From: Nectonema munidae
Lineage: Eukaryota > Nematomorpha > Nectonematoida > Nectonematidae
DNA length: 64,000 bases
Assembly: GCA_030549495.1 (NCBI GenBank)
Contig: JAUIRK010001059.1
Coordinates: 1 to 64,000, forward strand
Direction: 5' to 3'
Shown one piece after another: positions 1-13,833 of the stretch (within the stretch, counting starts at the first letter, position 1; every line of letters starts with the position of its first letter). A program made the translations under genes and the position numbers. The notes under the pieces are model-generated. The model did not search any database and was not told the origin of the DNA. It worked only from the letters and a program-made list of their open reading frames with translations.

Positions 1-1815
<1,815 letters not shown>

Positions 1816-2264
1816 AAACCCAATTTAGAAAAATATAAATGTAATGGATAATAATCACAAATATGGATATGTAGAGTTAATTTATTCCATTAAAAATTGT
1901 ATGAATTAGAAAAGAATAACCTTCTTCAAATGTCAATAAATAATAATAATTTTTCAATATAATCTTAGTAAACACTTACGCTAATATAAGCATCACTATC
2001 CATAATGAGATTAGCAACTTTGAATACTTTTCATAAGAAAAAAATCATTAAATCTAAAGTGATCAAAAGTCACAGAGCATTACTCTCTATTACAAATTCG
2101 TTATCATAACAATATTTAAATAAATATAATGGAGTTAAAAAATTTTTACTATAGAATCAAGTTGAAACAAGGGGTTCGTCGCTACAACTAAGTTCTGGAA
2201 AAGAGCAGCTTTCGAACTTATAGCTTTACGCTATCCACTCAGGATAAAATGGTGATTGGCATAC
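1816..2264 (-). other. Inferred Eph intron, no exon recognised
   Basis: AT-rich sequence between the GAT tract and the splice donor at 2264 (exon ...AAG, intron GTATGC). I checked the minus strand for the Cys-rich continuation expected after the ligand-binding domain and found nothing convincing. A pyrimidine-rich stretch ending in CAG near 2195 looks like an acceptor but opens no recognisable Eph sequence. Confidence 0.6.
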
Positions 2265-2647
2265 CTTAACGCTCAATAGGGATAAACAAGCTCCTCGATC
2301 ATTGAATGCAAGATAAAGGCCTTTCTTCAAAATGTTGACTTCAATGCTCTTGTGGTTGATTATAGTTAGTTGGCGCTGTTGAGTGGGAACTGGATTGTCA
2401 AATGAATCCGCGTAATCTGTGAGCATTGATGACGGGAAGGATTGTGTGTGGGGATAAGTTGAGAAGGAAGAAGCTGGGCGCCTGGACTCTGTGGAAGTTG
2501 AATAAGGGGCGGATAAGTGTTTCGAAGATGCAATGGTCTCTACGAGATTCCAAGATGAGTAATCCCAATTAGGAAATTCAGAAGTGGCGTAATCTTCATC
2601 ACTTTCATGCATTAAAAGGGAAAATGTTTCTCGAATCTTCATTGAGT
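2265..2647 (-). CDS. Eph: Eph receptor ligand-binding domain, second visible exon
   Basis: This internal exon encodes the C-terminal two-thirds of an Eph receptor ligand-binding domain, the ephrin-binding jelly-roll at the N-terminus of a membrane tyrosine kinase for contact-dependent signalling. KIRETFSLLMHESD matches the family's CKETFNLYYYEAD strand, PNWDYSSWNLVETIA matches the PNWMENPWVKVDTIA region, and GLYLAFNDRGACLSLLSVK matches GFYLAFQDxGACxxLxSVR. The exon opens after a TTAG acceptor (2649-2648), takes one base from the previous exon to make an Asp codon, and ends AAG before donor GTATGC at 2264. Reading past that donor gives a short non-Eph tail and a stop, so the ATG-to-stop ORF at 2226-2642 is not the true extent. 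Between TIA and GLYLAF there are about 43 residues more than in vertebrate Ephs, rich in Ser, Thr and Pro. The domain identity is strong; the exact ends are inferred from splice consensus. Confidence 0.88.
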
Positions 2648-2713
2648 CTAATCATGAAAAGAAGTGGAAACGGCAATCGGTGAAAACATATACGAAAACT
2701 TTGAAGAATTTAC
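2648..2713 (-). other. 66-nt intron between Eph ligand-binding exons
   Basis: Donor CTG|GTAAAT at 2713 and acceptor GATTAG ending at 2648, phase 1. Unspliced translation runs into a stop inside this segment, and removing it restores a continuous Eph reading frame. It is very short compared with the neighbouring introns, which must exceed 2 kb. Confidence 0.85.
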
Positions 2714-2894
2714 CAGTGAGAATGGCATTTCTCATACTGAATGAGATGTTTATGAAGAGTCGTTGTGCTCCTTGGGCATCAATCCAAGGCATTCGAAGCC
2801 AATTGTTCGCATCCAAATTCCGATCACAAACGACGTAGCTTCGCCAATTAACTAATTTCTCACCTTGTTTATGCGAATAAGTCTCTTCGGTCCA
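2714..2894 (-). CDS. Eph: Eph receptor ligand-binding domain, first visible exon
   Basis: A 181-nt internal exon too short for a long-ORF search. Its translation starts at the Trp of the GW motif and contains NWRSYVVCD (compare RTYQVC), NNWLRMPWID (compare NNWLRTxFI) and AQRLFINISFSMRN (compare A-R-x-x-V-E-x-K-F-S-x-R-D). These are consecutive landmarks of the Eph ephrin-binding domain. A TAG acceptor at 2897-2895 precedes it and donor GTAAAT at 2713 follows. The upstream exon with signal peptide and first strand (about 30-40 residues) was not found. The Cys in VVCD is kept, but the Cys expected directly after the R-D/N pair is replaced by Ala. Orientation places the rest of the receptor (Cys-rich, fibronectin III, transmembrane, kinase, SAM) left of the window. 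Confidence 0.88.
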
Positions 2895-4064
2895 CTATTT
2901 AAATATAAATATATCATAAAATATATCTTTTTTAATCAAATTTTATAAGAAATAGTAAACATATTGAACATAACAAGAAACTTTTTTATAAAAAATCAAG
3001 AAAACCCATCATCTTCCAAACATTGAATAATAATATGACATTTGTTTCCTTTTATATCAAAAATATAAAGTTTTTATAAATGTTTTTTTATTTTCTTTTA
3101 ATTTAATTAAAATGAGTTTGTCTTCTTTGCATAAATCTGCATTTATACACATTATCCCTTTTTGGAATTTAGTTTTACTTGCAATCATACAGTACTAAGT
3201 TATTTGGTAAGCAAAATCCTACCTAGCACTCCTTGGGTCAGCCACAAGAGCAAGCTAGGCGACATCAGGCATATCCCGCATTTTGTACTCTATATTATCT
3301 CGCTATTTTATCCTTCTCTGAATATCTGTTTGCCTTTAAATATCAAGTGGTACCCCAGTAATGGGAATAAAAGAGACGCGCTTTTTCATCCTTATAAATG
3401 AGCTTTATATTCTTGTGAGTAGTGTGAGTAGGATATATAAATATACATACATACATATTGTGAGTAAACTAAACAAACAGTAAATGGTGTGAAAATAATT
3501 TCACATTCAGCATAGTAGCTCTTATAATACTTTTAGTTATATAAGCACTCACACACACACGGAGGATACCGATAGATAGATATAGGATAGATAGATAGAT
3601 AGATATATGGTTTGTGAAGTGTTAGTACTCAAGTATATTGATGGCATTGCATATGTGGGTAGCATCTAACTCTCAACCATCTTCCATCCACTCATAAAAT
3701 AGAAATGGCAAACTCTATGTATAGGGAAGCGAATTCATAAACTCTACCTACACATATAGCGTCTCTTGTTTTTATCACATATTTCAAGTGTACGCACACT
3801 ACTTGCGTGTACAAAGACGAATTGTTAAGCTATATGTTTCAACAAATTTTTATCAGGAAAAGGTGATAATTTGTATTTTCACCAGTCACACAACATCCTC
3901 ATTTTAGAAAGATAAAGGACGCCTATACCTCGCATCATAATTCCTGCTTTCATAGGCACGCGTGTATTATGCACACAAAACATTCCTTCCCAATTTTGCA
4001 AATGTTAAAACACATGTAAAGCAAACATTGGGTTTGGTCGGCGCATTTTAGAATTTCTAGTGAG
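2895..4064. other. AT-rich non-coding DNA with simple repeats
   Basis: Inferred Eph intron or upstream DNA. It contains a short CA run near 3548-3560 and a GATA run near 3570-3606. No exon or RNA gene was recognised. Confidence 0.6.
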
Positions 4065-4554
4065 CAGGGCCGGTTGCAAGCCGGTTTGACCGATGTTATC
4101 AAATTGAGCCCCGTGCTTTGAAGGGGCCCGCGCTCTGGGCCTTTTTCTCTATTATATGGGGTACAAAATACTACTCAAAACGTAAAACAAAAGTGAGATA
4201 ATCTTTCTCACAATATTCATTTATTATGCATGATGAATTTAGTGAATTATCGTTATGTCACCTCGCTTAGCAATAGCCAATTTTTCCCCTTTTCAATGCT
4301 TCAAATTTTAAAAAAGATATTGTATCTAAATTTAGTTTTTTATTACTTGAGTTCTTATAAAGTTTTGAAAGGGCTTTTTAAAAAATTAATAAAATTCATT
4401 TTTAGAATTATATCTCTAGAAATAAAATTTATATTAATTTTTTAATTAAATTAGATTGTATGCGTTTGTTTTAAACGATAAATTTTACTATGTAGAGTCG
4501 TAGCCCATCAATCACATTTCTAATTGGGCCCCACAATTCCTAGCACCGGCCCTG
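4065..4554. mobile_element. Non-autonomous hAT-like element (MITE), 490 bp
   Basis: Terminal inverted repeats start CAGGGCCGGT and end ACCGGCCCTG. The flanking 8-mers CTAGTGAG (4057-4064) and CTGGTGAG (4555-4562) match at 7 of 8 positions, as expected for an aged hAT target duplication. GC-rich ends surround an AT-rich core with no transposase. The small ORF inside (4230-4445) is low-complexity and not a gene. Confidence 0.85.
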
Positions 4555-5803
4555 CTGGTGAGGATGTTATGTGTCAGAATTTAGAAACTGGAGCTCTTCA
4601 AAAATAGTTTAATAACAACTTTGAATAATTCACCAGTCTTTAATTTCGAAAATATATACACAGATGAATATTAAAAAAACAAAAAAGGTTTTACATTAAA
4701 TTAGATGCTCGATTCTCACCTAATACAGAAATATTATTATAATTTAAATTGAAAAAGAGATTCTTTCCTCCATTTGAATAAATTTAGCATTATTACAAAT
4801 ACTAATTCTAAAATCGCACTTTACATTTTATTTTCTTTCATTTACTAATCCTATCTTTTACTGTCTTTTTCATCATGATGTTTCCTTTTTTTTAATTTTA
4901 CTCCCATTCTTAATGGATGATTTCACTACAAAATTTTCTATATTTTAATAAAAAATATAGTGAATTTGCATTTCAACTTTAAGTTGAAAATGCATTGACT
5001 TTTCAGTCTGATTTGTAAAATACAATTTATAGGTTACTATTCTCATATGACAAGTACAGCACAAATAGTGAAAAAAGTTACAAACATACCTTACTTTTGT
5101 TAAGGTATACTTAATGTTTTCGTACTATACTATGATCAATATATAATCAATGAGTTTCATTTTTAGGCTTTTTGGTATGAAAAGTTTAACAAGAATATAG
5201 AAAAGTGAATTTCATATTTTAAATCTCAAATGATTGGCTAATTAAATTTTAATAGTGCAACATTTACTCTTCTAATGATGTTTCGATTCCAAAATTAGAT
5301 ATGCTACCGCAGTGATCTTCAACCTTTTATAGGCCTGCCCAGTACTGAACGACCAAAAATTATATTGTTCTCAAAAAGTATTTTCAAGATACTTAAAATG
5401 ATTAATCACTAAAACAGCCAAAGGTATACACACTTCAAAAACTCTACCTCTCTCTCGCTCACACACCCTTGTCACACATGCATGGGTTTTTGGGATTCGA
5501 AGCTCCATTTTTGGGAAGTGACATAAAAATAATAAAGAAGCATGAATAAACAATATTAGTTGGATCGATTTATTTGCATAACCTTGATGAGATGTTTCGG
5601 TTAATCACAGCAAAATGTTTATTTTAAGTTCGTCTTTTTCACGTCAACTTTGACTTTCTAACTTTAGGCTTAATAGTTATGCCTTTTGGCCATGAACCTT
5701 TAGAATGCTTAAGAAAATTTTCTTCTTTTCATTCTCTTCCTATGACTGCGATAGCACGTGAGTTTTCCTCGACAACCAAATGAGATTTACTAACTGAATG
5801 TGG
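4555..5803. other. AT-rich non-coding DNA
   Basis: Nothing recognised. Short ORFs here are low-complexity chance frames. Confidence 0.55.
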
Positions 5804-6180
5804 TTAGTGATGGTATTTAACCGTGTTTTTGTTAAACGGTTAATTCATTGACCAATCTTTTAAGTGTTTGATTAACCGATTAATTTGGGGAAAATTGTGA
5901 CTCTATAGATATACATAAAATAGCAAAATCGTTCGTCAAGAAAACGGAAAAAATCAAATGCAATTTATTAGAACACATTTACAAGTACCAGAAGATGGAA
6001 ATAAGGTTATGCAATGCCGTTAAAAAAGATATAATTGTGAAAGGCATTTAAAAGTATTTATATTATCTTATATGATTTGGTAAAGGTTTTGTGAGTTGAT
6101 TTAAGCGGTGAATTACGGTTCGTTTACGGTGAATTAGTCAGTCCTGTTCCTAGGTTAATCTTAAGCAATACCATCACTAA
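5804..6180. mobile_element. Terminal-inverted-repeat element (MITE), 377 bp
   Basis: Perfect 14-bp terminal inverted repeats: TTAGTGATGGTATT at 5804-5817 and its reverse complement at 6167-6180. The interior has several TTAACCG/CGGTTAA motifs in both orientations and no coding capacity. Target duplications are not clear (GAATGTGG left, CGTGGCAT right), so the superfamily is uncertain. The TIR style resembles hAT. Confidence 0.7.
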
Positions 6181-8464
6181 CGTGGCATTACTAATTTTAA
6201 AACATTTATAATCTTAGAGTTATAAATAATTATTATTATTATTATCAATATCTGAGAAACTAACCCAGTGAATAACTTCATCAATAAAATTGGACAAATA
6301 ATACATAAAGTGTTTGATTTTCGACGAAATTCGTGTCCGCGTATTACACACACAGTCATGGACACACTGTGAGTGTGCACTGCACCCTAGCCATCTTTCA
6401 AGTATCCTTTACATAAACACACAGCAAAAGCAATGACAAAGTAGAAAGGCTAGGAAAAATAATGAGATTGGATGATGTTGAAGAAAGTATTGAGAGCAAC
6501 GCGATTACAAAAAGTGATGAAAAGTTGGCCTATATAAGAATCAATCAATATTAATTATTTTAGTGTAAAAAATTTATCTACAAATAATTCCCCTCATAAT
6601 TTTACTGTGATGATTAGTATTAATATGAGCAGCAGCAGTAGCGTTATTATCATAGGAAAGATGATTATAGGAAATGAAGAGAGAGCGAGTGTGTGAACCC
6701 AGAAAAGTTCTCTTGTTGGTCTTTTTATTTTGAAATTACCATACTAATCCTATGTAGCACCATGCAAACATGTCTTCTTCCACATTCTTTCTTATTTATC
6801 ATGATTTTATCTTTTCTGAAAGAACACACCAACTCATCTAAAAATCTACTTTTTAGTATCTTAGTTTTCAATATTCTTTCCTGTCTCTGAGATTATTCTT
6901 TACGAAGAAAGGACCCTATCACGTATTTTCATTCATATCAAATTTGTTGCATCTTGTCTCCAAGTGAAATTTGCTCAACCAGGCTATGCACTGCTCTAAG
7001 TGTGAGATAAAATATAAAATTGTTCTATTATTATTTATCTTTTTATTATCAAAGAAGAAATTTAATCTATTATTATTCCTGAAGTGTTTTCTACATAGTT
7101 ATAGAATGAGTACACGATTGTTTATTTCACCTACAAAATTCTCATTTTAATTCATTCTGTAATAAACATTTTAATTTTGTTATTCGTTTAGATTTTGAAA
7201 ATATTTCAGTTTATACACTTCAACTTACACCGTTCCATAAATAATTTGCTCCCTAAAAAAAGAACTAATTTGTATATGTTAAACATCACTTAAGAAAAAA
7301 GCATTGGTTAGAAGGGTTTATTACCTCTATGATATTCTAAAAAAAATATTGATTTAAGAGGTTTATCAAGGATAAAAATAATTCTAATATCTCTTATGCT
7401 CTTTGTCCATTATCACACTCCCAAGGGTTACTATTTTCTGAAGCTACAGTGCACTATAACTCAATGCAGGTTGTTTATAGATTCATCTAAAAATAAAGGT
7501 TCTTTGCGAAATAATGAACATAAAAAAGACCCCAATTCCGATTCCTTACCCAACTTACAAACAAAAGAAACATGTAACTTATGAAAAGCATGAATGCAAA
7601 ATTTTTGGAGATTTGAAATATGTTGTTCTAATGATCGATTCACATATAGAATCGAAATATTATGTTTTTGTGTGAGTAGAAGAGTCGGACAAAAGTTCTA
7701 CATGGCAGCAAAAAACCTAGTTGCATATACAAACTCTGAAAACGCGTGAAAAGAAAGTTGAAAATTGTGATTATGGTTGAGTCAAATAAAGTTTAACCAC
7801 CTTTACACATAAAACTTTTCAATAAGAAATTTATTGAAGCAATGAACGAAGGTGATGATAGATTTATATACCTGGAAGTAAAATTTCCTTCTAGTAAATC
7901 TTATTTCTGCAAAAAAAGCATGATGTGTGATATGTTTCTGAAAATCCATTTTATTTTCTTGATGTTTTCGAGAAAACAAGGTAAATAGAAAATACTAGAT
8001 GTAAAAATGCAGACTCTGACCGTAAATACTTAAGAACTTATTAAATTTGACGCAAACTCTTCGCTTCTGACTTCAACTAAAGAAGGGCCACTCCATATGC
8101 TTACAACAATTAAACTATTTTTTATTTAAAATACTTAAACTCTGACTTCGAATCCTAAATTTCATTGGATACGGACTCCTATCTCTTCAAAATAATCGCC
8201 TCGGCTTTCCCATCCCTGAGAGTAACAAGAGACATTTTATCAATAAACTAGAATCTAAGTTAAGTGAATGTATTTAATACATTTGCATGTTTTTATTTTG
8301 TTTTTTATCTATTATTGTATCATTTTATAGATAAACATTTCTATTTTGAAGAATTAGAGTATATTAGTTGTTATTTAGAATACTAAAATCCTATTACTTA
8401 AATTACGGATATAATCAAAAATATAGTAGCTATTGATATGGCGAAGTCGGTGTACATTATAATA
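6181..8464. other. AT-rich non-coding DNA
   Basis: Contains an ATT run near 6229-6244 and small chance ORFs only. No exon, RNA gene or complete element recognised. Confidence 0.55.
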
Positions 8465-8724
8465 CGAAGGAAAGAATCAAGTAGATTTCCAAAAGAAAAA
8501 TAATTTTATTTCTCGACTTTACGAACAAAATAAATCTACTCAATATTTCGACCTTGCGGTCTTTATCAAGAGTGTATGTAGGGGTAAGTAATATCAATAA
8601 AATAAAATGTGACATTATTGATATTACTTACCCCTACAAAGACCGCAAGCACGAAATATTGAGTAGATTTATTTTGTTCGTAAAAATTATTTTTCTTTTG
8701 AAAATCTATTTGATTCTTTCCTTC
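8465..8724. mobile_element. Foldback (long-inverted-repeat) element, 260 bp
   Basis: The two halves are near-complete inverted copies: the left arm beginning CGAAGGAAAGAATCAAGTAG pairs with the right arm ending CTTTCCTTC, around a short AT-rich centre near 8600-8615. It is flanked by identical 8-bp duplications TTATAATA (8457-8464 and 8725-8732). No coding capacity. The transcript would form one long hairpin. On the minus strand of the left arm, GACC-GCAA-GGTC-GAAA (8539-8563) resembles stem II and the 3' core of a hammerhead, but the other core is degenerate. Confidence 0.8.
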
Positions 8725-11137
8725 TTATAATATAGTAACTAATCAAAGAAATATTTCAGTTCTTATGACTAATTCAAGAAGTTGAGGAAAAAAGTGGAAT
8801 AGATAATAAGGGATATATTGAATTTGAATTATTTTAGCAACTTATGATTTTAAATACCGATAATTTTTAAAAAATTAGTTGAACAATAAATTTTAAAGCA
8901 TTGAGATGTTACTTCATTCGTCTAACTAAGTGATCCATAGCTGATTTTGAAAAATTTCTTTACAAAAGCTGTCTTTACTTTTAAGACAAAGAAATTTTTC
9001 GTATAGATTATATTTATATGTGTAAAAAGTGAAATTGAAATAGCATGATCTCTAAAAGATAATTTTACAATAAACAATTACATTACCCTTTTATACCATA
9101 CCACGTTGATTCACTTTTGCGTCATTTAGATGCAAATAAAATTCTTAAAGATTTATTCTTCATTCTAGGACTGAGATAGATAAAATCAACATAGAGATTT
9201 TTCTTTTTCTAATGCCATATCACGGAAAGAAATTTTTCCAAACTTACGCGAATTCGTATACAGAAAAATCACAACTTTGCACATGAACACGCCAAAAATT
9301 CGTATGTCTTATGAATAATAAATATGATACTCCAGCGCTGAAATCATACAGAGACACAGGAATATGTATGAAAATAAGCAAGATAATCCATCCACCCAAC
9401 CAAATATACACACTAGACTCGAAGCGACAAAAAAGATAATGGATAAAAAAACATACTCCTGGAGAAGGATTAGAATCTGTTTTGATTGGCCGTTTGTGCT
9501 TCCATTCTAGAGCTGATAACTTCGTTGTATCGTATAATGGGACTAAGTAATAAGAAAACCGTTAATGAATAACAATTCTGTAAAAATCATTCATTATCAG
9601 CAAGGGAAATTTGCATTTTTCCAAAATTAATTGTAGATTTTCTATTTTTCAAATTTATTTTCATTTCATATTCAAAATAACTTGCAAGCCATATCTTTTT
9701 AAGATTTGATTAATTTGACTAGAAACATTTTTACGTTTTAGTGGAAATTTAGCTTACATGTTCCATACAACTAAACAACTTACAAAAATATTTTTGGCTT
9801 TTCTATAAAAAAAAAAAGAAATGCTTTTATAAACTGTGTTTTAATAATTCTTCGTCAAAATTTTTAAAATATGATCTCCTTTTACTCTCGAGCTTATGCT
9901 AGGACAGAGATGTGACAAGCACGTCAATGTTTCTACAAATTCGCCAGCCTTTACTTTTGCATCATAGCTGAAATATATTTGCGACTTTTAGTGAAAAATA
10001 CACACGATCTTTTTGTTGATTTCATATTGAAAGAAAAATTTTATATTGACATAGAAAATAATTTTTTCTCTGAGAAATTATGTATCTATTTTATATATTC
10101 AGATATCAGCATGCATGCAAATAGAGATTTATTCTCTTGTAAAAAGAGAAAGTCATAAAATTTAATGTTTTTTCAAGATAAAAGCAAATGAGTTTGTTAT
10201 ACAAACAGAAATGCCATCAATGCCAAAGCTGCTTCGATGCAACAACGATTCTTGACAAAGTACACAAGAAATACTAATTCTTATTTTTTACTGATATCTA
10301 CTCATAATAAAATTTTATATGCATATAATATAAAGAATAGATGTAATTTTTATTAAACAAAATTATCTCAAAATGATACGTAGACAAAGCTACAGAACAA
10401 AAGGGAAGTTTTCGGATACATGAAAAATTCAAGAAGTTGAGAAAAAAGACTGCAACAGATAATACGAAATATATTGAATTCGAATTTTTTTACTTTAATA
10501 TATTTATAAATATTACCTTCTTTTTCTAGCTGCTTTAAAAAAATTTTATAATCCACTTTTCTCTGTATATTTATTGATCATTTACTCTAGATTTCATGAG
10601 TTTTAATTATAACTTTTCTCAACATATCTTCGAAATTCAATGGTCTTTGGTGTAATTTTTTTGTCTTTGTATTTATGAGCTATTCTAGATCTTACACATA
10701 TTTTATAAAGTATCCATTTTGTCCTCTCATGAAAAAAAATAATTCCAAAAATGTTATAGTAGAAGCAAATTCGTTTCTTCTTATCACACCACATATTAAT
10801 TAGCCTTCTTCCCCCTATTGCCGGCTTTAGAAACAAATTAAATCGAGGGGTTTAAAGAGCGCTAATTTAAATTAAACGGTTTCGTGAACTTTTAGAAATT
10901 ATAAATCATTATTAATACTTAGTATATCTTATTTGCATGCATAAAATAACATAAATAAAAGTAATGAATAGATTTGTTTTATTAAACCCCAATTTAAAAA
11001 GGAGGTGAACAAAAATAGAGCTTAAATTATTTTGCCCTTGTTCAAATTAAATTTAAGCGAAGAATTAAAATAATGGTAAAAACATTTTTGTGACAATTTT
11101 CTATATAACGTCAAAGGACAAAAGAAAGGGTAGGTCT
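8725..11137. other. AT-rich DNA with a dispersed repeat pair
   Basis: Segments near 8773-8835 and 10429-10495 are clearly similar in the same orientation (both contain TTCAAGAAGTTGAG and later ATATATTGAATT), so they are copies of an unidentified dispersed repeat. No gene recognised. Confidence 0.5.
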
Positions 11138-11418
11138 CAGTTGCGGATCCACAAATTTATTATAGGGGGCCTAAATCTATTTAAATTTTTTGCAATTTTG
11201 CTAAAAGTCTTCAGAGAATACGACAGCTGTATTATGTCTTTTAGAATCACTAATTACCTATATTTTCATATTTTTAACATTATTTTGCCATGAATAAATT
11301 GCAAAAAAAATTTTTTTATAAATGTAAGGCTATACATTAGTAAGGGTAATTTTCGAAGCCATTTTTCATAGGGGGCCTAGGCCCATGAGCCCCTCCCTCC
11401 CCCTTGGATCCGCCACTG
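11138..11418. mobile_element. hAT-like MITE, 281 bp, family 1 copy A
   Basis: Ends CAGTTGCGGATCC and GGATCCGCCACTG form terminal inverted repeats with one mismatch. Flanking 8-mers GTAGGTCT (11130-11137) and ATAGGTCT (11419-11426) match at 7 of 8. The internal sequence matches the copy at 34583-34849 in opposite orientation. No transposase; the 67-aa frame across it is not a gene. Confidence 0.88.
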
Positions 11419-13015
11419 ATAGGTCTCCAGTATTATTAAAAAATTAGTAGTGAATAATTACACGAGATCAAAAAAACAACAAATTTAATCAAAAGTTAAC
11501 TTTGAACTCAAAGAATTTAAAGATACTGAATTGCGAAAAAGTAAAAAGGGAAAGGAAAACGATTTAGGTGGAAATACCCCTTATTTAGGCTGACCAAATC
11601 TTGATCTGTAATTGCCAATTGTTGCCACGTATAATTTTGGGCTGTCATATATATTAAAGGTGTGAAGACAATTCAAATACACATTTATTCTAGTCTGCTT
11701 CTCGGTATGTGGTCGAATAATGAAGAAATGATAACCCGCCCCTCGACGCAAAAGCTAGAAAGGCGTATGTTTATCCTTAATTAAAAATTTCTTTGGGTTA
11801 AGAGTATGGAGTGATAGATTACGGTGTGTATAAATAACTCCAATGGACTTATTATTTCTTCATGACTGAATCTTATTATCTGGATGCCTTTGAATTGGAC
11901 ATCTTGGCAAGTGTTTATTGACATTTCTGCTCAATTAAACTTACAGCGCCTCGTACATTCCCATAAATTCCTTCCTCTTTTCCTATTGTTTAAGCGTGAT
12001 TTAGCGTTAAGAGTTTGATGGGTCCATATTCTATACCCATAGTTTACTTGGAGGCGAAACTACTCCTCAACATGTGTTTCAAAGCGCTTATCTTAAGAAG
12101 CAATTTCCTATGTACGTGAGTGATTTGCGAATCTTTGTATGACTGCAAGCAAGCGTAGAAAGGATATGCGAAGTTAGTGTGCGTTTAATCAAAGTTTTGT
12201 TTGGTAATTAGTTCTATTCTTTCCTATGGACGACACAAGACAATGACTGTGGTGCGGGGTGGCTGTCCCCCTACCCTCATACACTCATGACATTTAAAAT
12301 GTCTTATCTGGCTGCGATCGAAGCACAAAAGTATAACTTTGTTGTTAGAGGCTTTCAATTCATAAGAGGCTCTTTGTTTTACCTCTCCAGTGCACTCAGG
12401 CCTCCCCCATCAGTTTATAAGCCTATCTTATTTACTTCTCTCACGCACTTCTTCCTATTCTCTATAATCCTTCAATGTTATTTTCTCTATTAATTACTTT
12501 TTAAAACTTTTCCCTCTCCTAACTGCAATATCTATCAATATGGAACAAGCCTAGGTCTTTGCTAACTCCCAAATACTTAAATAAATGATAAAAGCACAAT
12601 GTACTGTAAATAGCCATTTACAAGACACGCATTTTTTTGTCTAAAAACAATTATAAGGTTAACACACGTTTTGTAATCCTGGCGTTCTTTTCTTATATCA
12701 TCCCATTTTTCATATTCTATATTTCAGTGTCCAACGGTGTATTCAGAAAATAGAGAGGCTTTAAAAAGTTTCCATTATAACTACGCGTTTATCATTGAAG
12801 TTGGGCTTTTACAGATAATTCGTGTTACATTGAATCTCTAATATATTTCTTACAAATATAAAATATCGATACTTAATTTTAAGAAAGAGCCCGCCCCCCT
12901 GATTACATCACTGTCTGTGTCCCATTTATTTGTTGCGCTAAAAATTGTGAGTGTCTTATAAATATGTCTTTTTTTGTTGCAGGAATTTTTGCTTCAAGCG
13001 TCGCATACATATATG
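11419..13015. other. Non-coding DNA with a possible hAT-like relic
   Basis: Mostly AT-rich and featureless. 12725-12913 begins CAGTGTCC and ends in GCCCCCCTGATTACATCACTG-like sequence, reminiscent of a hAT MITE, but the ends pair poorly and no target duplication is seen. 11880-12300 is less AT-rich without coding signal. Confidence 0.4.
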
Positions 13016-13833
13016 TTACAGTAAGATTGTTAAATTAGGGATTTCGTTCGTGAAATTCCTAAAAATTTTAAGTTTTTCGTAAAATTATTGTTTCATGAAT
13101 TCATGACTTCATGAATTCCCCAAAATTTGTAGGAATTTCGTGAAATTAATGAAATGAGTAATATTTATTACACAACTTTACTGTTCAATATTCAGGAATA
13201 TTGTGAAAAAACCAACAATAAAATAAAATTTTCAATTGTAATTTGTTTCTACACAAATAATTACGTCAATTAAAGTTGAGGTAGAGGTATTTAGTAAGTA
13301 CATAGTGAGTGAAAAATTTTAAAATGAATTTATTGTGATTACTATGCATGTAGCAGCTAGTCTTGTGTAGTGTCGTACTTCTCATTGACTTAAAGTGTTA
13401 ATTGAAGCTATTCTGTTATACCGAATCCTTGATAAACCGGATTTATTTCTTGTCCCCAAGGGGTTTCGGTTTAGAGAGTTTCCACGGTATAGGGAAATAA
13501 CGTAGTTGGAGATGTGAATATAATCATTTGTATGGGAATACCCAAGAAAGTTGATGAATGAAATGAAAGAAGGGAAATACTAATCAATTAACTCTTTATT
13601 CAATTTTATGTTCTCACTTTCAAATGTTTAATGACTTGCAATTACTATTAGTTATTTTTTGAATTATTTTTCACAGAATAGGAACTTTCAGGGCTTTCAT
13701 GAAACAACGGAAGTTTATTTCCATGGTTTCACGAAATTCCTAGAAATTTTAGGGAATTCATGAAGTAATTTCACGAAAAACCTAAAATTTTTAGGAATTT
13801 CACGAAATCCCTAATTTCACAATCTTACTGTAA
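13016..13833. mobile_element. Long-TIR non-autonomous DNA element, about 818 bp
   Basis: The sequence from TTACAGTAAGATTGT (13016) to ACAATCTTACTGTAA (13833) has inverted arms of roughly 120-150 bp, each carrying repeated short motifs such as GGAATTTCGTGAAAT and GAATTCATGA. Flanks CATATATG and CATATACA agree at 6 of 8 positions. No coding capacity. The middle carries a CCCCAAGGGG palindrome. Confidence 0.7.

Noticed and set aside
2226-2264. Eph exon extending to the stop at 2226
   Set aside because: Sequence after AAG|GTATGC loses Eph similarity at a consensus donor, so the tail is intronic.
8530-8570. Functional hammerhead ribozyme
   Set aside because: The CUGANGA half of the core is mutated in this copy; reported only as a degenerate resemblance.
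12725-12913. hAT MITE with CAGTG ends
   Set aside because: The ends pair poorly and the flanks (CTATATTT, TCTGTGTC) do not match; left as a possible relic.
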